DNA of 11,152 bases from an uncultured Mailhella sp. (GTDB taxonomy: Bacteria; Desulfobacterota; Desulfovibrionia; Desulfovibrionales; Desulfovibrionaceae): assembly GCF_905187505.1 (NCBI RefSeq), contig NZ_CAJJIC010000076.1, positions 1 through 11,152 on the forward strand, given 5' to 3'. The notes under the pieces were generated by a model. That model saw only the letters and a program-made list of their open reading frames with translations. It was not told the DNA's origin and did not search any database. This document shows positions 8,688-11,152 of the stretch, one piece after another (the stretch's first letter is position 1; each line of letters starts with the position of its first letter). Position numbers and translations under genes: made by a program.

Positions 8688-8713
8688 GAGAGCTCCGAAA
8701 GACTGAAGGCCCG

Positions 8714-9681
8714 TTATTTTTTCGCTTTGTTGATGTAGTCCACGAGCTTCACGAGGTTCTGCGTCGCCTCGTCAAGCATGGCGCGGTATTCCTCGGGAGA
8801 AATGAATTTCGGGGTCAGGCCGGCCTTCAGCATGTTTTCCTGAACCTGAGGATCGGCCAGGGCCTTTTTGAGCGCATTTTCCCACGTGGCGCGGATGTCT
8901 TCCGGGGTGCCCTTGGGCAGCACGAAGCCGTAGCTCACGCTGGCGTAGAAGGGATGCCCGAGATCGTTGTGCAGCTTGGGAACATTGGGAATGTCGGGAA
9001 CGTCGTTGAGTCCGAGATTGAGCAGAACGTTCAGTTCACCCTTGCGCGCGGCCTGATACGCCGCGGTCCCCACGCCGAGCTCGCAGGCGTCGATATGTCC
9101 GCCGATGAGGTCGGCGGAGGCCTCGCCGCCGCTCTTGTACATGACGAAGTTCATGTCCAGACCGTTTTTAAGTGCAAAGGAGCGGAGCAGTTCGGTCGCT
9201 TACTTAGACGCGCCGCTGCCTACGGACACCTTGCCGGGGTTGGCCTTCACATAGTCGATGAATTCCTGCCAGGTCTTGTACGGCTTGTCGGTCCTTGCGA
9301 GCAGAATGCGGTCCAGGATCATGTAGCCGCCGACGAGGGTCATGTCGTCGAAGTTGTAGGTCTTTCCGCGCAGGAACAGGGCAGAGGAAATGCAGGAGCC
9401 CACGGCAGGAGCGGAGATGGTGTAGCCGTCAGGCTTTGCCTTCAGAACGTATTCGAAGCCGGGCATGCCGGACCGCCGCCCTTGTTGACGATGACTACCG
9501 GCTGACCGAGGATTTTTTCCAGAGGATTCGCCAGCATGCGCACGGTCAGATCTCCCGTTCCTCCGGGAGCGAAACCGACGACGACGGTAACGGGCTTTTC
9601 GGGAAAGGCGGCCTGTGCGGAAGGTGCGGCTCCGAAGAGAAGGAGTGAGCCGACGAGTAGGGACGACAGCAACTTGTTCAT
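8714..9681 (-). pseudogene. tctC: TctC/Bug-family periplasmic binding protein (frameshift plus in-frame stop)
   Basis: Repaired length is 322 residues, normal for the family. The start at 9681 has TGGAG seven bases upstream. A clear signal peptide follows (MNKLLSS, hydrophobic core, cleavage after AQA near residue 24), then the Bug hallmarks: FPEKPVTVVVGFAPGG, DLTVRMLANPLEKILGQPVVIVNKGGG, later VSVGSGASK and MYKSGGEASADLIGGHID. The product should capture a carboxylate in the periplasm for TctAB. Two lesions are present. One base is missing at the CC pair 9468-9469 (GGG became GG on the coding strand). Codon 161, at 9202-9200, is TAA where the same frame continues as ATELLRSFALKNG for the rest of the domain. 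Both lesions break translation, so the gene is non-functional as sequenced unless the sequence is wrong at both sites. Confidence 0.87.
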
Positions 9682-9715
9682 GACAGATCTCCAGTTGCGG
9701 TTGAGTGGCGTCAGA

Positions 9716-10474
9716 TTACTGACGAAAATCGTGCCTGCGGATGATGCCCGTGGATTCGTTGAGCATGTAGCTCAGACGGAATTCAAAGGGGATTTTGCCG
9801 AACGTATAGGAAACCATGCTCATCTCGAAGCAGATGGTGTGCCGGGGACGTCCGAGCGCTTCCTGCACATGAGCGGGAATTTCCGTGCATATCTGCAGAA
9901 ATTCATCACAGAATACGGTGGGCAGATGACAGTCCCTCTCCAGAATGAGGTACAGAGGATATTTGGAAAAATCGTCGGAGGGAGTGTCCAGAAGCGCAGC
10001 CGTCTTGTCATAAGAAAAGCAGGAGGAGCTCCAGGCCAGAGGAAACATGCCGTTTTCATCCCGTCCCAGCAGCGTGCGCCGCACCTGGATGCCTCGACTT
10101 TTTGGACGGCATTTCAGGTGTCGGGCAATCTCGTCAGACAGCCGGATTTCTTCGACAACGACTTCACGGGGGAGAATGTCGACGTCCTTGCCGGAAAGCG
10201 AGTGCCTCGATTTGTAGAAGAATTTGGTCTGACCGCTGGCGTAGTCGGAAATGAAGGTCCCCTTTCCCTGGATGCGATAGCAGTATCCTGCCTGAACCAG
10301 CAGTTCCATGGCCTTGCGCACGGTGCCCACGCTGAGCTGATTTTCCTGAGCCAGTTGGCGCTCGGTGGGAAGCTGCTCCCCAGGTTTCCACCGTCCGGAA
10401 GAGATCTTTGCCACAAGTTCCCGGTACAGGCGGGCATAAACGGGAGAAAATGAGGAGTCGAGAGAATGTTCCAT
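9716..10474 (-). CDS. GntR-family regulator with UTRA domain (HutC subfamily)
   Basis: A 252-residue cytoplasmic regulator. The winged HTH fills residues 10-75: PVYARLYRELVAKISSG, the signature W-KPGEQLPTERQLAQ, SVGTVRKAMELLVQAG and the wing RIQGKGTFIS. The remainder (about 95-245) is a UTRA ligand-binding domain, with VRRTLLG, PLAWSSSCFS and a final strand region GKIPFEFRLSYMLNES. It is the first gene of the - strand unit and lies 34 bases before tctC, so it probably controls the transporter-oxidoreductase operon and itself. The ribosome site is weak (GGAAAG at 10483-10478). UTRA domains bind small molecules such as sugars, histidine-pathway acids or fatty acyl groups; the ligand here is unknown. 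The frame is intact, unlike most of the operon below it. Confidence 0.92.
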   Translation of the reverse strand: MEHSLDSSFSPVYARLYRELVAKISSGRWKPGEQLPTERQLAQENQLSVGTVRKAMELLVQAGYCYRIQGKGTFISDYASGQTKFFYKSRHSLSGKDVDILPREVVVEEIRLSDEIARHLKCRPKSRGIQVRRTLLGRDENGMFPLAWSSSCFSYDKTAALLDTPSDDFSKYPLYLILERDCHLPTVFCDEFLQICTEIPAHVQEALGRPRHTICFEMSMVSYTFGKIPFEFRLSYMLNESTGIIRRHDFRQ

Positions 10475-10506
10475 GGTCTTTCCAAAATTTTTTAATTTTG
10501 TTTATT

Positions 10507-10539
10507 GCTATATATGAATAAAGCATTTTTTCTTGTCAA
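10507..10539 (-). promoter_or_regulatory. Candidate promoter and operator of the GntR-tct operon
   Basis: On the - strand, a perfect TTGACA (10539-10534) is followed by a 17-base spacer and CATATA (10516-10511), with overlapping TATATA-like alternatives. The -10 lies within an imperfect 18-bp dyad (10507-10524, arms GCTaTAT and ATAaAGC, six of nine positions symmetric), a plausible operator for the GntR/UTRA protein made from this transcript. It is 37 bases upstream of the ATG. Promoter moderately likely; operator speculative. Confidence 0.42.
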
Positions 10540-10983
10540 TTGTCCCATCAGACGGCGAAACTGGAAAAATAGTTAAAATGTATATAATTACAAATAGTAA
10601 TATGAGAAAACATTAATTTTTTTTCGAAAGGTGCGGGAGGCATCGTCCGGGATGACACAAGGATTTATTTTTACTTTTTTGAGATAAGGACCATTGGAGA
10701 GACAGGGAGGACGGGAAGGCCATCCGGGAGAGCCATGGCACTGGAGCGTCTGGGGATGCAGGGGTGAGATCCGCCGGCAAGGCCTTGAGTGCGGTCACCT
10801 TCAGAGATGCGGAAGGCAAGTGTCGAGGTGGGGGAGAGCGCGCAGAAAAGGGAGAAAAAAAAAGCGGGCCGGGACAGCGCCGGGAGCGGGCGGGCGTAAC
10901 CGAGTCCGGGAACAGGGAAGATCAGGGAGAAGCGTGGCCCGACGGCGTGAAGAAGGCCGCCCGCTGGGTCAAGGCCGGATGAC
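10540..10983. other. Non-coding region: AT-rich stretch, then a G-rich tract
   Basis: From 10560 to 10690 the sequence is very AT-rich, including TATAAT inside the dyad TGTA-N6-TACA (10579-10592), and could hold further promoters. From about 10690 to 10980 it becomes strongly purine- and G-rich on the + strand, with an A9 run near 10853-10861. Frames over 110 codons stay open here on both strands, but their translations are low-complexity Arg/Gly- or Pro/Leu-rich with no domain, signal or ribosome site. I call no gene. It may be a decayed gene or an untranslated RNA. Confidence 0.4.
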
Positions 10984-11015
10984 AAAAAAGGCTCCGTCTT
11001 GCGACGGAGCCTTTT
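10984..11015 (-). terminator. Intrinsic terminator downstream of the tRNA remnant
   Basis: A perfect stem GGCTCCGTC / GACGGAGCC (10990-10998 with 11003-11011) with loop TTGC. It is flanked by six A on the left and four T on the right, so it works on both strands and better on the - strand (T6 tail). It lies 13 bases past the encoded CCA end of the tRNA fragment, as expected for the tRNA gene's own terminator. Confidence 0.88.
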
Positions 11016-11028
11016 CATTATGTTCTTA

Positions 11029-11078
11029 TGGTGGAGATGAAGAGATTTGAACTCTCGACCCCTGCCTTGCGAAGGCAG
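11029..11078 (-). tRNA. 3' fragment of tRNA-Ala(CGC), likely att site remnant
   Basis: Read on the - strand: anticodon arm CTGCC-TTCGCAA-GGCAG (anticodon CGC), variable loop GGGTC, T arm GAGAG-TTCAAAT-CTCTT, acceptor 3' strand CATCTCC, discriminator A and encoded CCA. U at position 70 and A73 fit alanine identity. The 5' half is missing: upstream sequence (11079 onward) has no D arm, none of the usual AGCTCAG-type D-arm sequence and no matching full acceptor strand. The boundary falls at the anticodon stem, as with tyrosine-recombinase integration into a tRNA gene. Not expected to be a functional tRNA. Confidence 0.72.
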
Positions 11079-11120
11079 AAATAGCGACCATCTCTTATCT
11101 GACTTGGAAGGAATAACAAG

Positions 11121-11152
11121 ATGTTAGATGACAGCTTTCATGTCGTAGTAGG
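11121..11152 (+). CDS. Possible start of a gene running off the window
   Basis: An ATG at 11121 preceded by AAGGA with an eight-base gap opens a frame reading MLDDSFHVVV to the window end. Only ten codons are visible, so no function can be given. If the tRNA fragment marks an element boundary, this would be the element's first gene on this side. Chance occurrence is quite possible. Confidence 0.25.
   Translation, partial: MLDDSFHVVV

Noticed and set aside
11029..11078. 3' end of tmRNA rather than a tRNA
   Set aside because: The loop TTCGCAA on a five-pair stem followed by a five-base variable loop is a normal anticodon arm. tmRNA has a long helix before the T arm instead.

Overview
This is a moderately GC-rich bacterial window with strong AGGAG-type ribosome sites. 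The gene content (an AprA/FrdA-type flavoprotein, a GltD/DsrL-like iron-sulfur protein, a tripartite tricarboxylate transporter) suggests an anaerobic Desulfovibrionaceae-like bacterium. That assignment is an inference from gene content, not from a marker gene.

Layout. (1) 239-1318, + strand: a secreted alpha/beta hydrolase with a cysteine in the nucleophile position, closed by a strong bidirectional terminator. (2) 3539-1608, - strand: an iron/zinc-dependent alcohol dehydrogenase of the glycerol dehydrogenase fold, followed by a FadR-type GntR regulator, with a promoter at about 3603-3631. (3) 10474-3966, - strand: one tightly packed transcription unit. It runs GntR/UTRA regulator, tctC, tctB, tctA, a soluble FAD oxidoreductase and an iron-sulfur partner whose start overlaps the flavoprotein stop, and it ends at a strong terminator at 3907-3943. 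(4) 10490-11028: an AT-rich promoter region, a G-rich non-coding tract and a terminator. (5) 11029-11078, - strand: the 3' 50 nt of a tRNA-Ala(CGC) without its 5' half. This is best read as the displaced target end left by an integrated element lying to the right.

How it fits together (inference). A periplasmic binding protein (TctC) and membrane subunits (TctAB) would import an unknown carboxylate. The flavoprotein and iron-sulfur protein would oxidise or reduce it in the cytoplasm. The adjacent dehydrogenase could handle a hydroxy- or oxo-acid product. The two GntR-family regulators would sense pathway ligands. The substrate cannot be named from sequence.

The main oddity is that four of the six genes in the large unit (tctC, tctA, the flavoprotein and its iron-sulfur partner) each carry one single-base deletion relative to an otherwise intact reading frame. 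tctC also has an in-frame stop. Three of the deletions lie clearly in G/C runs and the fourth can be placed in one. Either the operon is decaying or the sequence has homopolymer errors; reads are needed to decide.
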